This document shows positions 25,192 through 37,277 of a DNA stretch of 64,000 nucleotides, in pieces (the stretch's first letter is position 1; each line of letters opens with the position of its first letter). Below the pieces are notes generated by a model. That model ran no database searches and was not told where the DNA came from. It was given only the letters and a program-made list of their open reading frames with translations. The stretch comes from Paracentrotus lividus (taxonomy: Eukaryota; Echinodermata; Echinoidea; Camarodonta; Echinidae), in NCBI GenBank assembly GCA_940671915.1, contig CALNVZ010000177.1:36623-100622 (forward strand). The letters are read 5' to 3'. The position numbers were made by a program, and so were the translations under genes.

Positions 25192-28100
25192 TACAGTTGT
25201 CCGCAAAATTGTTCATACCCCTGACATTTTTTAAGCTTTTTGAATTTTCCTTTTAAATTAATGAGTTTCGTCAAACTTTTTGGTGATCAGTATGTTACCA
25301 ACATCTGGACTTTTAGGAAAATGTGATATTTTGAGCAATTTGGTGTACCAGGGGTATTTTATAGACAGATTTACGAAAAAAAACATGTTCATAATTATTC
25401 ATACCCTAGGGGTACCCAATCCAAATTCTTATCAAATAACCACAAATACACATTATTTTCTTCAAAAATCCATCTGAAACATTTTTTGCAAAAGTCTGTA
25501 GTCTTTCTTCATGGCTTCTGTGGGGTCTGGCCCATGTGTCCACTGAAAAACCTCCAGGCTGAGTCAGGTTGCATGGTCTTTGAGCCATCCTGTAAGTTTT
25601 CAGCTTTCCAACCCCTTTATTATTGGTTTCTTGCCAGGACTTTAAATTTTTCACTTAGGAACATTCATATGAACATTATTAAAATAGAATAACCGCTCTA
25701 CCCACAATTTTTACTCCCTGATTTAACACTCAGGTGCTTCTTTCATGAGCACCATATATAAGACACTTGGGAAAAAGCTTCCATGAGCATGACTAAAAGT
25801 GCAAGATGTTTCCTTGAACTGCCAAATAAGTATACTGAGAGGCCTACAATAACACACAGATCACAACCAAAGTCGGAATGGGTACCACTGACCAGCCAGA
25901 GACGAAGGTGCCAATAAGCAAATACTGCATAGAGGATATTTATACAGACACTTCCCAATACAGACTCCAGTTTTGCAGTCAGTCCCACCGGGAGGCCTCT
26001 GGACAATTTCTAAGCTCATTTAAACCAGAACTTTAACTTATGGGCCATACTTATCACGGGCGTAAGTCCCGGAGATTTTGAGGAGGGGGGATGGCCTGTA
26101 CAAACATCCCCCCCCCCAGTTTTCAAGAAAGAAATGAAGAAAAAAAAAACTAGATAATTGTGTGATGGTTAAAATAGCGCTTTCAATACTAAAAGATGGC
26201 TCTTTTTATTCCAAAAACCTCAAAAGTTTCCTGCTCGGTCGCTATGCGACCTCGCACTAAGTATCCAATGCCCTTCTCTGGGGAAAACCATACGAAAGGG
26301 TGTTGTGGACAATCAAAAACATCAATGTAGTTGTGTACGGGATAGGTTTATGGAGGGCTTGGGGCCTGCAACCCACAAATTTTTTGGATTTGTTTTCTAT
26401 CACTGTTATTTAACAAAACGCATGTAAAATGTATCTTCTAAATGGATACTACATATTCGGCTCGCGCTTCGATCTCGCTGATACTAAATAGGATCTATAC
26501 TGCTCAAAATAATTAATATCTCCAATTTTTCGGCTCACGCTTCGCGCTCGCATTACTTTTTCCATTACTAAAATGAACAGGAATCAAGGCAGCCATTCAT
26601 ACATTCATACATTCAAAGTCAAATTTTCTTCGTACCCCGGCCTCCCTCTCCGAATTCATTTCTTTTTAGTTCTATGCCTCTGATCTAAAATGCCCTCCTT
26701 TTCAGAAAAAAAGATGCCCTTTTTCCATCGAGACCCCAACTTTCAATTCCATTTCGCCGCCTGTACTATGTGCTTTATTGGTTTTGATTTGTTTTGTTTG
26801 TTTTGTTTTGGGGTTGATTTTTTTTTCGCGCTCGCGGATACTGACAAACATGTTCAATTTCAGCTTAAAATTTTCGGCTCGCGCCTTGTGCTCGCTGATA
26901 CTAAATTGGTGCTACAATGCACAGATATATCAAACTTTTGCCTTAAAATTTTTGGCTCGCGCTTCGCACTCGCAATACTTTTTCAATTATTAAAATAAAC
27001 AGTAATCAAAGCAGCCATTATAATCTTAAAGGAATGCATTCAACTGAGACAAAATTTCTTGGTGTCCCCTCGCTCTGCGAATACATTTCTCTTTAGATCT
27101 ATGCGTCTGATCTAAAGTGTCCACCTTTTCCGAAAAAGTACCCTTTTTCATCGAGACCCCCACTCCCAAATCCGTTCTGCAGCCTCTACTATATATTTTT
27201 GTTTTTGTTACTATACTATGTTAATATACGACCTTTAATGCACAAACATATTCAATTTCAGCTAAAACTTTTCGGCTCGCGCTTCGCGCTCGCTGATATA
27301 ATAAGAACTGCATTGCACAGATATATCAAACTTTTGCGCTTGGCGCTCGCATTAGTTTTTTCCATTACTAAAATGAACAGTAATCAAGGCGACCATAAGC
27401 TAAAAGCTAAAAGATGTAGTTCCTTGTGTGTCTCTAGTGCTTGTGTATGCCAAACAAGATAGCGACAATTTGGCAAATTATTTCGCTCATCCCCCTCCCC
27501 CCCCCCCACTACTCGACACGGATTTACGCCGTTGATACTTATATAAGTTGAAAAGAGAAAAATAGAATTTACGAGTGATATGGACTTTCTTCAATTTTGC
27601 CCCAAAAAGATGAATCCTTCAATCTACAGAACAGTGTCCTGATTTTAGGACATGGCAGTCACACAAAACTGCCATGAGGGATTATTAGTGCAGGTAGCAC
27701 TAGGAATCTCTTCAGAATAGGAGGCATCCCAGTGAGTACATTTCTATTAAGATCCTGGATGAAAACTTGCGGAAGTATGCGTGTTAATGTTACCTGGGAC
27801 AGCATTGGACATATCCACAGGACGAAGTTCAGAAGCATATGGCCATGTTAGTCCAGAAGTAGTTCAAGGACAATCATAATGAATGATCTTGAGAGGAAAA
27901 TTCGACGACCTGACAAGAATACCTTGAGAAATAGGTCTGGGAAGTTGAAGACTCACAAAATGGCCCAAAGACCATACAACCTTAGGCTACCAGCCTGGAC
28001 GTTCTCCAGAGGACGCATCGGTCCAAACCCACGGAAGACATGAATGATGGTTCTGGACATTCGCAAGAACTATTTTAGGTGGAAATTCAAATAAATAATT

Positions 28101-28359
28101 ATAATCGAGATGATTAGATAAGAAATTAAATTTGGCACCCCTATATGGTATGAATATTATGAACATGGCGTTTTTAGTAAATCTGTCAACCAAATACCCC
28201 TAGAACACCAAATTTCTCAAAAGTTAAAATTTTCCTAATTGTTTAATTGTTAGTAACATACTTATCAACAGAAAGTTTGACAAAACGCATTTAGCTAGGA
28301 GCTAGACTCAAAAAACTTAAAAAACGACAGGGGATTGAACAATTTTGCGGACAATTGTA
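25192..28359. mobile_element. 3.2-kb TIR element, Tc1/mariner-like ends, outward-facing coding remnants
   Basis: TACAGTTGTCCGCAAAATTG at 25192 returns inverted as CAATTTTGCGGACAATTGTA at 28340-28359 with one mismatch, beginning and ending in TA. Both arms carry related coding-like remnants reading outward: minus strand 25654-25406 (GKLKTYRMAQRPCNL) and plus strand about 27880-28050 (LERKIRRPDKNTLRNRSGKL, then KTHKMAQRPYNL). Several stops break them. I assign Tc1/mariner from the ends; the protein remnant is not positively identified. The interior holds a separate ~410-bp tandem repeat. Confidence 0.65.
26450..27440 (+). repeat. ~410-bp tandem repeat with CGGCTCGCGCTTCGCGCTCG motif
   Basis: Three units start near 26456, 26866 and 27271, each with a GC-rich CTCGCGCTTCGCGCTCGC-like motif in otherwise AT-rich DNA. 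Each motif is followed by CTGATA and, about 80 bases on, a second motif copy, then TAAAATGAACAG-like sequence. Related motifs occur alone near 30765 (inverted) and 52996 (inverted). No coding capacity is supported. Confidence 0.75.
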
Positions 28360-28570
28360 GTTGATGAGATGAACCTACCTGTCTGATAAATTTAGCTGTA
28401 CAGTGTTGTATCCCACCAAACCCAGGGCAAAGTGCCAATTATTATGGGATCACTGCGAGTCACGCGGTCGAAGGTCACACAGGCTTTCTTACTCAAACAC
28501 ACCAGAAAATGCACACTAATGTTTAAACGGCAAACAAAAAAAAATAATTAAAATACTAATAATAATAATA

Positions 28571-29556
28571 GGGTAGATGTAGGGAATACCGGCCACTTAA
28601 GCTCATTTGCTTAATTAGGACATGAAAACAATAAAATCACAAAAGAAAAAAGAAAAAGATTTCTCATTGCTTAGCTACATCATTCAACATAATTTTCCAA
28701 AAAAATTGAGGTAATTAAATATTTGTTGAGGCAGTTATATGCAAATAATGACGTCATGGTAAATTGTCCGGCATTCCCTACAGTGTAGGAAATACCGGAC
28801 AGTATGTTTTTACCCTCTTTTTTGTATAAAGATCTGTCTGGAAGCACTGATTTGAATGTAAACCATCAACTTAACATGTTTGTATTGTTTTTATAACATT
28901 ATTCATTTTTAGAAGATTAAATGCATTTTACTACAAAATTTCAAAACACTCAGAATAAACTTTATATCTCATGTAGATCATGACATATCACAATAATAAT
29001 AAAGAGAAATAGACATTTCAAAATTGTCAAACAATTTAATAAATAAATATAATACATTATATATGCAATACTATTTCATCTACATGCTTAGCAACTCAAC
29101 CCGGAAGTAAAACAAACAACCGTCAATGTGGTGTCCGGTATTCCCTACACAAAAAAAATGACTGACTAGCACTTTTCAACACACTGCCACCCAATACACA
29201 GGCTTTGTACAGTGCAAACACTCCATACACGTTTGGCCCACCCTCCACACATTCATAATGCATGAAATAGAGGTCATGCCCCAATTCTATTTTATACCAT
29301 CACATTCTCTAAAATTTCAATTTTTACATCAGGCCATTTTCAGGCTGCAAATTTTCCTACCTTGACAGACTTTGGTAGTTTTCTCGGAGATTTCTCACTT
29401 GTTGTTGTCGAATACAGCATTCAACCTTCCCAGACAGACCACCTGACCAATAGATGCCGGTATTTCAACTCCAGTTGATCTTATGTTGGCAGCTAGGGCT
29501 GGACATGTGGTGACCGTCCGATATTCCCTACTGTCCGCTATTCCCTACATCTACCC
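28571..29556. mobile_element. 986-bp TIR element with internal copies of its end motif
   Basis: GGGTAGATGTAGGGAATA at 28571 is perfectly inverted at the right end (TATTCCCTACATCTACCC, to 29556), with TA on both outer sides. The sub-end motif GGGAATACCGG recurs inside in both orientations, near 28765-28800, 29133 and 29520. No transposase frame is visible, so it is non-autonomous. Confidence 0.8.
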
Positions 29557-29833
29557 TAATTGAGGGAGAAAATGTATGCATTTGCGATTTATATTTCACT
29601 CTCGTAACAAGAAAGCAGGACAGTCCATGGGGCATCATGTGGACATTATCGGAAGGACAGTTCAGTTTTGAAACTACAACTAGTGTAGGTTTTTTTGTCA
29701 ATTTTAAGCTCTTTGCAATCGAATTCGTTTATTTTCATGCAACTTAAACGGTACCTCATGGAGCTGAACTCTCGGTCAATTTAATTCACGTTTAGATTTG
29801 TAATCGCGATCACATTTCGGACGAAAGGGTTCG

Positions 29834-31795
29834 GTGTAAAAATGGCAGAGGTACTAAAAGTGGCAGAGGAAAAAATGGCAGAGGTAAAAAATGGCAAAGG
29901 TAAAAATGGCAGATGTAAAAATGGCAGAGGTAAAAATGGCACAGGCAAAAATGGCACAGGTAAAAATGCCAGAGGTAAAAATGGCCAGGAAAAATTGCCG
30001 AGGTAAAAATGGCAGAGGTAAAAATGGCAGAGGAAAAAATGGCAGAAGTAAATATGGCAGAGGTAAAAATGCAGAGGTAAAAATGGCAGAGGTAAAATGG
30101 CGGATCTTAAGCAATCAAATTGTCATAGCAATGCGCATTTTTCTCTGAGGAAAGTGTGTAAATAGTTAACAAAGAAAGCTCATAATTTTTTTTGAATATC
30201 GATGGTGGACTGCCTATGGGAGGGGCCTTATCTTTTGAATTCACCGACTTCCATTTGGACTAAAGCTGCTATGAGGTATGATTTAGCAAATTGAATGATT
30301 GTTGTAGTTACATTATTGCCTTAAAACTTTACGTGTTATATATAATTATCTTTTGAGTAATTTTATCCTTTATAATAATTATGATGTGAAAATAAAGAAG
30401 ATTTACTTTCTTTAAAATGTTTTATTTTCTTGTTTGGTTATCCATGATCATGCCACACCTATTTCAAAATGACATTTTCCATACTGACGAGGCCGGGGCC
30501 TCTGCCGCGAAACTTGTTAAGGTTGGAAATGTCATGAAATACACTACAGGTAGTGTGCATGTGGAAGTATGATATGTTCCCAAAATTGACAATTTCGATG
30601 GGGTTGATTTGATTATGACGAATATTAACGTTTGGGTTCTCAATTTATTCTCCTCCTGAGTATAAAATCATTTCAAATATGTCCATTAAGTAATGTGAAA
30701 TCAAACCATAGTAAATTGATGTTTTGTTGGTCGGAATCCAAATAATGTTCTGGTAACAAAAACAGACGAGCGCGAAGCGGGAGCAAAAAAAGGACCAGAA
30801 GGCATAGAAATTTAATATCAAATCTTGGCCCCTCTTTTTTTTTTTTTTTTTTCTTTTTTTTGCTTTATTTGGTCCTTCCTTCTCCCCTCTCTCCCTTTCC
30901 TACTCCCTTTCTCTGTTCTTTCCTTCCTCTTTCTACCATTTCTAATCTTTTCGGCGCCCCCTGTGTGCCTATCGGGCGCCTTAGCCACCGGCTCCCCCTC
31001 CTTCCCCGAATACGCGCATGGTAAACGTGAAGAAAAGAATGTGTATACCTTTTTGCTCGACCAGTGTGACGGGAAATAACATTGAGTGTACCATTTGGGG
31101 CGCCAAAATCACGTCAGACCCCGGGGTACAAAATCCTTGATACGCGCCTGTTAACAATTTACGGCGTCAGTGTGGAAAATGTCATTTTGAAAAAGGTGTG
31201 CATGATCATGTTTAACAGACGAACAAAAATAAAACGTTTTCAGCCAAAGTATACTTCTTCATTATTTTCACATCATAAAGGATAATTCTATTTTAATAGC
31301 ACTCTATGAGGCAATAATGTAAATATAACAATCGCCGACACTTTGGTATAGCAATCCAACATTGATATTTGAAAATCCCTTCTTATTAGCTTTCTTTGTA
31401 AACTGTCCCCTTTCCCCCAGGAAATTAACCATCATATGCATGGGCGTCGCTATGACAACTTAATTGCGTATGACCTGCCTACCTCTGCCATTTTCTACCT
31501 CTGCTATTTTACCTCTGCCATTTTTACCTCTGCCATTTTTACCTCTGCCGTTTTTACCTCTGCCATTTTTACCTACTGCCATTTTTACCTCTGCCATTTT
31601 TACCTTTGCCATTTCAGTTACCTCTGCCATTTTTACCTCTGCCATTTTTACCTCTGCCATTTTATCTCTGCCATTTTTACCTTTGCCATTTTTACCTCTG
31701 TCATTTTTACCTCTGGCCATTTTTACCTCTGCCATTTTTACCTTTGCCATTTTTACCTCTGCCATTTTTACCTCTGCCATTTTTACCTGGCACCA
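29834..31795. mobile_element. ~2-kb element bounded by inverted 15-bp minisatellite arrays
   Basis: A 15-bp unit, AGGTAAAAATGGCAG, is repeated about 17 times at 29834-30103. The same unit in reverse complement is repeated about 20 times at 31484-31795. Just inside each array, about 45 bp are also inverted (TTGTCATAGCAATGCGCA near 30120; TGGGCGTCGCTATGACAA near 31442). Because 15 is divisible by 3, the arrays read as long open frames of pentapeptide repeats on both strands; I do not regard these as genes. The interior 30150-31430 shows no gene. Confidence 0.75.
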
Positions 31796-33215
31796 TTTTA
31801 GCGAAGTTACTTGTAAGAGCAATAGGACGAATATTGTTGAGAGACGCAGGTCGTGTTTTGGGTATCGAAGTAATCTGGGATAGTTTCCATTGATCTAGAA
31901 CTACCCCAAGCTGGAAAGATGTGTTAAGAATATCAGTCAAAGGCATAGACAATTCAGGAGCAAATTCTTTAACAATTCTCACAGGTATACCATTTTTAAT
32001 TCCTGCTTTAGACACTTTTAACCGTTTGAGTTTAGAAAGTACTGTCCATGGTTGGAAAAGAGTACATCGACTTGCCGATGGTAAGTATGCCGGAAGGGAA
32101 CCTCTGTCCAGAGGAGGAAGATCAGCAGCTATGGAAATAAAATGCTCGTTGATGGCAGCAACGAATTGGGTGTGTCATCTCGGTGGTAAGAATCTTCATT
32201 TGGCGATACCATCCAGCTGGATTTTCTTTTTTTTAAGCTACGGACACGTGTATTGTAATATTGTCGCTTAGCATTACGAATAGAACGAATAACCTCATTC
32301 CTAAGGCGACGCCAGGTGATTTCATCATTTCTAGCAAAAGCTTCCTGCCTTATGGCAATTGCAGATTTTATGGCAGGTGTCATCCAGGGCTTATCTGTGG
32401 TATAGAGTCGAACTTCTTTCACAGGTAGGTGTTGGTCTAATTTTGACATGATCGTAGTATGTAATATATTGCACTTTTTAGATGGATTTTCCTTTTGTAT
32501 GAGTTAGTCATTGGCCGAAAGACTGTAACCCACTGTCTTTCAAAGGTCGTACAAGTTTTCGTCGAACTGCGTTTGAGGGTCGACGGCATGATTGAGTGGG
32601 AGACCACAGAATACAATTGTGGTCGCTCATGCCTATGGGAGAGACCACAGATACTGTTGAGTAGAACTGGTGACAGTTGGTGATGATCTTGTCCAATACG
32701 TTACCCCCTCTCGTAGGCCGTGTGATAACTTGTTTGAAGTGGGTATTATAGGAAGCGGCTGAATATCAAGGTCGTTCAAGCCGCCAGCTAACGAGATTCC
32801 AGCATCACGGTAATTCCTTAATAAATCATCTATCATAGATGTGTAATGATGTGGGTATTCGTCAGCATTCGGGTTTCTAGGTGGGTAGTAATGAACACAC
32901 ACAATAATGCAAGAAATTTGCTGTGGTAGATATGGGGGTCGAAGCATGACCCACAAGGCCTCAACATTATCTGGAACATTAACGGGTAGAATTCGTGGAT
33001 TATATTTGTTCTTCACATAAAGAGCAGCCCCTCATCCTTGTCTTCCTATCCTTGGTCTTGAAGACATTGAGTAAACTGGTAAGGACAGTGCTTCAGGTGG
33101 TGCATCTTATACTCAGGTTTCAGTGAATGCAAGAATATCACTATCATAACTTATTGTAACATATTCAAGTTCATCTAGCTTATTGTTAATGGATCTGACA
33201 TTGGTTAGGAAAACT
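31795..33215 (-). pseudogene. Decayed non-LTR retrotransposon (endonuclease and start of RT)
   Basis: The minus strand reads from about 33215 as an APE-type endonuclease: VRSINNKLDELEY, a decayed TET motif, ALWVMLRPPYLPQQIS, YYPPRNPNADEY, LAGGLNDLDI (normally GDFN) and GMSDHNCILW (SDH motif) to about 32560. The linker follows (KPWMTPAIKSAI, EVIRSIRNAKRQYY). The beginning of the reverse transcriptase (PLTDILNTSFQLGVVLDQWK, IPKT, NIRPIALTSNFAK) ends at 31800 where the 15-bp array begins. Stops and frameshifts occur throughout. APE-type LINE of the Jockey/CR1 group; the clade is not resolved. It is dead and truncated before the catalytic RT motifs. Confidence 0.8.
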
Positions 33216-34588
33216 GATGGAAGATCCTATAATGTTGTAGAAGATTTGCACATTTCTATTTTGCTCAAGTTGGCCTGGTGGCCTTTTCCCCAAAGAATGA
33301 CCTTATGATGGCGAGGGCGGATGATCACAGATATATTTTGATTTTATGGAAATGATAAGGTAATTTGCTTGTTATTATATATATTTATATTTTTATTGAA
33401 GTTATTTCTATTTAACTCTTTGCCTGCCAAATTCGACTATAGTCACAAATGTACTTATTAACTATACAATTGTAATAATTCATTTTCTCTGTAATGGCAG
33501 GGCTAAACGATCTGAAAATCACTGATAATGCTCGGGCCGGATCTGAGGCATAATTTCTCCTAGTTAATACTAGGCAAATATTGTTATACTATTTTTAACA
33601 ATTGAAGAGAAAAGTCTTCTTTTTTATGCTTAAAATTAATGTGGCGGGCAAAGAGTTAACAGTAGTAAATTCAAGATTTGGTGTTTCATGTCATTGTAAT
33701 ATTATTCTGAAACACACATAAATACAAAAAGCACTAATTCAGTATTGGAATGTAGTAACATAACAAATAAAGTAATAACTTACCATTACAAACGATACTT
33801 TCCATAAACTATAAATTTACTTGAGCAACATATAATGTTAAATCTAAATGATTCCCACTAAAGTCTGATTTTAAGCATGATTTAGATTGGAGACACTTCA
33901 CTCTTAAGTGCCATTCCACATTAATTGGCCAAGAGTTTGAGGTCCAAATAATATGCGAATCAAAACTATCGTATTTTTATTCCATGTTTATTGTATTATT
34001 TACATCAGTTTTAAATAGGTTCCCCAAACGTTTCAGTAGCGGACGCAGACCGGAGTCACACAATGAACTTACCGGACCCACGCGTAAACATAATAGAGCC
34101 GCTTTTATCCCCAGACAATTGGGCCCCCGAAATGCATTCAATTCGATTTTCTTGGATCCGCGCCTGCGTTTCTTTAACTTTTGTTAAACGTTTATTAAAA
34201 GTTCTTGAAAGGTCTTCTAAACGTTCCGGAAAGGGTCAGTAGATTATTTCAAACATTCTTAAAACGTGTTCTGAACGTTCCAAAGCTTATTTAAAGGTAC
34301 AAACCAAGAAAAACAGTTTAATAGATTGAAGAAAAAAAATAACCATGACAACAATTATTAATATTACTTCTATCCAACAACTATAACTAATATACCTATT
34401 TTTTTTTTTGCTTTATTGAACTGTATTATTCTTGTCATTTCCATTTATTTTCAAATATTTAGTTTACGTTTTTGGCCAACCGATCGCCATCAACCGTTCC
34501 CCTCTGTTTCTCTGTCTGTCTCTATCTCTCCCTGTGTCACTATTCCTACCTCTTGGGACATGAATAGAAATTACTATTATCATAATTT

Positions 34589-34623
<35 letters not shown>

Positions 34624-34683
34624 AACCCTCTTTTTTGCTTTATTCAACGGTATGTCTCATTCTTGTCATTATCATTTATTTTC
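33216..34683. other. Gene-free stretch with dispersed repeat fragments
   Basis: Bases 34036-34155 match 41228-41362 in inverted orientation (GCGGACGCAGACCG against CGGTCTGCGTCCG; both include an AATTGTCTGGG-type motif). Bases 34320-34680 belong to the dispersed family also at 1.2-1.6 kb and 36.1-36.9 kb, with a (TTA)n tract at 34600-34622. Confidence 0.5.
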
Positions 34684-35757
34684 AAATAAACCCCTCACAA
34701 AAAGTTTCGCAAGTTGACTTTGGGTCATGATAACTTTTCAGGTACGCTTTAGTTATTCCTGATTTTCATACCATTGGAAAGATAATTTATTCCCCTTTTG
34801 ATTGATATCCTACTTGTAACGATTGTATCATGCTTCAATGCACAGAATATCAGAATATGGAGAAAAGTAAAAGGTCAAAAGTTGTAAAATGCATTTTTAT
34901 TGATCACATTGAAGTTCCGCAACTTCACTTTAGGTCCTGATAACTTTGGGGATATTTTCTAATTTCTATTGAATTTTATACCATTGTCAATTTAATCTAT
35001 TCCTCTCTTGATTGATACCTTATTTGTCAGGGTGATGTCATGCCTGTGTCCACAGAACCCCTCAATACCACTTGAATACATGACAAAGCGAAAGATAATT
35101 TTCAGTTTAAATTTCTGTAACACAACACTGAACCTTGATACATTTTAATGTGGGGATTTAATCATTGTCAATTTTTATAGCATTAAAAAGTTTATTTATT
35201 CTTCATTTTATTGATAACCTATTTGCAATAGTAACATCTTATTTGAATGCACATAACTCACGAATATAATGCAAAGTAAAAAGTGAAAAGTTGCGAAATG
35301 CATTGTTATTGCTCGCAACAGACAATAATACTCACAATAGGCATTAAATTTGCAACATTTAACTTCTGACTTGTCCTGACATTCAGGTGTTCTGTCCATG
35401 CAGGAACAACACTATCGTTACAAATAGGGTGTCATTGAAAAGAGGAATAACTTATCTTGACAATGGTCTAAAATTCAATAAAAATTAGAAAATACCTCGA
35501 AAGTTATCAGAGCCTAAAGTCGAGTTGCGGAACTTCGCTTTGATAAATGCATTTTGCAACATTTGACTTTTTACTTTTCTTCCTATTCTGATATTCTGTG
35601 CATTGAAGCATGACATAATCATTACAAATAGGATATTAATAAAAAGGGGAATAATTTATCTTTCCAATGGTATAAATATCAGGAATAACTAAATCGTACC
35701 TGAAAAGTTATCATGACCCAAAGTCTTTTTGCGAAACTTTTTGTGAGGGGTTTATTT
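34684..35757. mobile_element. 1.07-kb palindromic fold-back element
   Basis: AAATAAACCCCTCACAAAAA at 34684 is mirrored at 35738-35757, and complementarity continues to a centre near 35220. Within each arm a ~210-bp segment is itself tandemly repeated: TTGGGTCATGATAACTTT near 34719 and TTAGGTCCTGATAACTTT near 34929. No coding capacity. Confidence 0.85.
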
Positions 35758-35815
35758 TGTTTACCATTCTCATCAGCTTCTCTCTCTCGCTCTCTCTTTC
35801 AACCTTTCCCCTTTT

Positions 35816-36115
35816 AGGTGAGCGGCGAAATCCCCAAAGAGGCTTATTTCTTGTACTTTAATGCACCCGACTGGATTAAAGCAACAAGATACCTTATNNN
35901 NNNNNNNNNNNNNNNNNNNNNNNNNNNNNNNNNNNNNNNNNNNNNNNNNNNNNNNNNNNNNNNNNNNNNNNNNNNNNNNNNNNNNNNNNNNNNNNNNCAA
36001 GTTTCATACTCATTTTCGGAAAATTCAGAGAATTTCCTTTGAAATAAGGTATCTTGTTGCTTTAATCTAGTCGGGTGCATTAAAGTCCCAAAATTTGGCC
36101 TCTTGCCGCTCACCT
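35816..36115. mobile_element. Fold-back TIR element interrupted by a 100-N assembly gap
   Basis: AGGTGAGCGGCGAAATCC at 35816 and GGCCTCTTGCCGCTCACCT ending at 36115 are inverted, and the arms match to the gap edges (AGCAACAAGATACCTTAT against ATAAGGTATCTTGTTGCT). The N run at 35898-35997 sits exactly at the palindrome centre, so the true length is unknown. Frames crossing the gap are not genes. Confidence 0.8.
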
Positions 36116-36149
36116 ATTTGTTTCTCAGCCTGTCTCTATCTCTCCCTCT

Positions 36150-36912
36150 GTCACTATATAAAAATAAAAAATAAAAAAATCGCAGATCAATTCGTCGACG
36201 AATAAAATTACCATCAGTATAAAAATAATATCAATGTTAAATATCTTCGGTCTTTAACGACATTGTGTAGATCTAATTCAAGATCAAAATAAAGCAAAAA
36301 CACATAACAGTCATGTACTCTGAAATATCTGCGTTCTTATATGCCACATGAGGATACGTAAGACTCCAAAATTATAAACCAAGAAGGCCCCGTGTCACTT
36401 GGGGAGTCGCCGAACGTTGGCATTTTCGAATCAGGTTAACACAGGTCGCAAGAGTTATGCAATGTTGACAAAGGATTCCCTGAGTTTATTTCAACACTAG
36501 GAAACGATTCTTTATATCGATACCTATCCCAAGTCAGTGCGACTTAGGGTAACCTAACGACATTTTAAGCCAACATGACAATTTCCTGTAACCTTTCACG
36601 ACTCCCCAAGTGACATGGGCCGTCCAAGAAGAATAGTGCGATAGATTAAAAACGAAATAACCGTGACAATTGTTAATCACAAACCAATTCGACGACGAAT
36701 GAAATTGGCGTCAATATAAAAATAATATTAATATTAAATATCTTCGGTCTTTAATCACATTTTTTACATCTAACTCAAGATTAAAACTATTTAAAAAAAA
36801 ACAACAACAACACCAAACAAACAAACAAACCAACCAAAAAAAAACAAAACATTACAGTCATGTACTATGATATATCTGCGTTCATATAATAATGATGAGG
36901 CTACGTGAGACT
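36150..36912 (+). repeat. Two direct copies of a dispersed repeat
   Basis: Bases 36180-36380 and 36670-36912 are direct copies sharing AAATATCTTCGGTCTTTAA, CAGTCATGTACT and GACTCCAA. Each is interrupted near its end by a different small TIR element, annotated separately. Confidence 0.75.
36384..36623. mobile_element. 240-bp TIR element with CCAAG target duplication
   Basis: GTGTCACTTGGGGAGTCG near 36392 and CGACTCCCCAAGTGACATG near 36599 are inverted repeats just inside the ends (AAGGCCCC and GGGCCGT). CCAAG flanks both sides (36379-36383 and 36624-36628), a likely 5-bp target duplication. Non-coding. Confidence 0.8.
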
Positions 36913-36916
36913 CCAA

Positions 36917-37064
36917 CAGGGGCTGCGGAGCGTTTTTGAAAGCGAAGGGGCCGAGCTAAAGGGGGGGGGGGGGTTGAACAAGCTAAACACAAATGTATGG
37001 TCATTTTAGCGTTATTGTACACGGTTGTTGAAAAGCCCCCCCCCCCCCGGCTCCGCGGCCCCTG
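36917..37064. mobile_element. 148-bp GC-ended TIR element with TCCAA target duplication
   Basis: CAGGGGCTGCGGAGC at 36917 and GCTCCGCGGCCCCTG ending at 37064 are inverted with one mismatch. TCCAA flanks both sides (36912-36916 and 37065-37069). The direct-repeat copy at 36365 reads GACTCCAAAAT uninterrupted and so shows the empty site. Two G/C tracts of over ten bases lie inside. Confidence 0.85.
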
Positions 37065-37277
37065 TCCAAAATCTAAACATTAAAAAAAAAAGCATCATCG
37101 TTTTCCACTTTTTTCAAAAACACTTTATATCTTTCTAGATGTGGTAGTATGTAATATTACTAATTAACTAAAGAAATTAAAACGCAGCTTATAAAATAAT
37201 CGTAGTTGTACTGTGAAAAGCAATATTTCAAAATATATCGCATATGATATTGAAAATAGTAGAAGTTCGTTAGACAG

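Noticed and set aside
29854..31893. Open frames with pentapeptide repeats on both strands, resembling repeat proteins
   Set aside because: They arise from the 15-bp unit length divisible by three; both strands are equally open, and the array is flanked by inverted repeats.
35773..36113. Frames crossing the 100-N gap
   Set aside because: More than a third of each consists of unknown residues, and the rest are mirror copies of palindrome arms.
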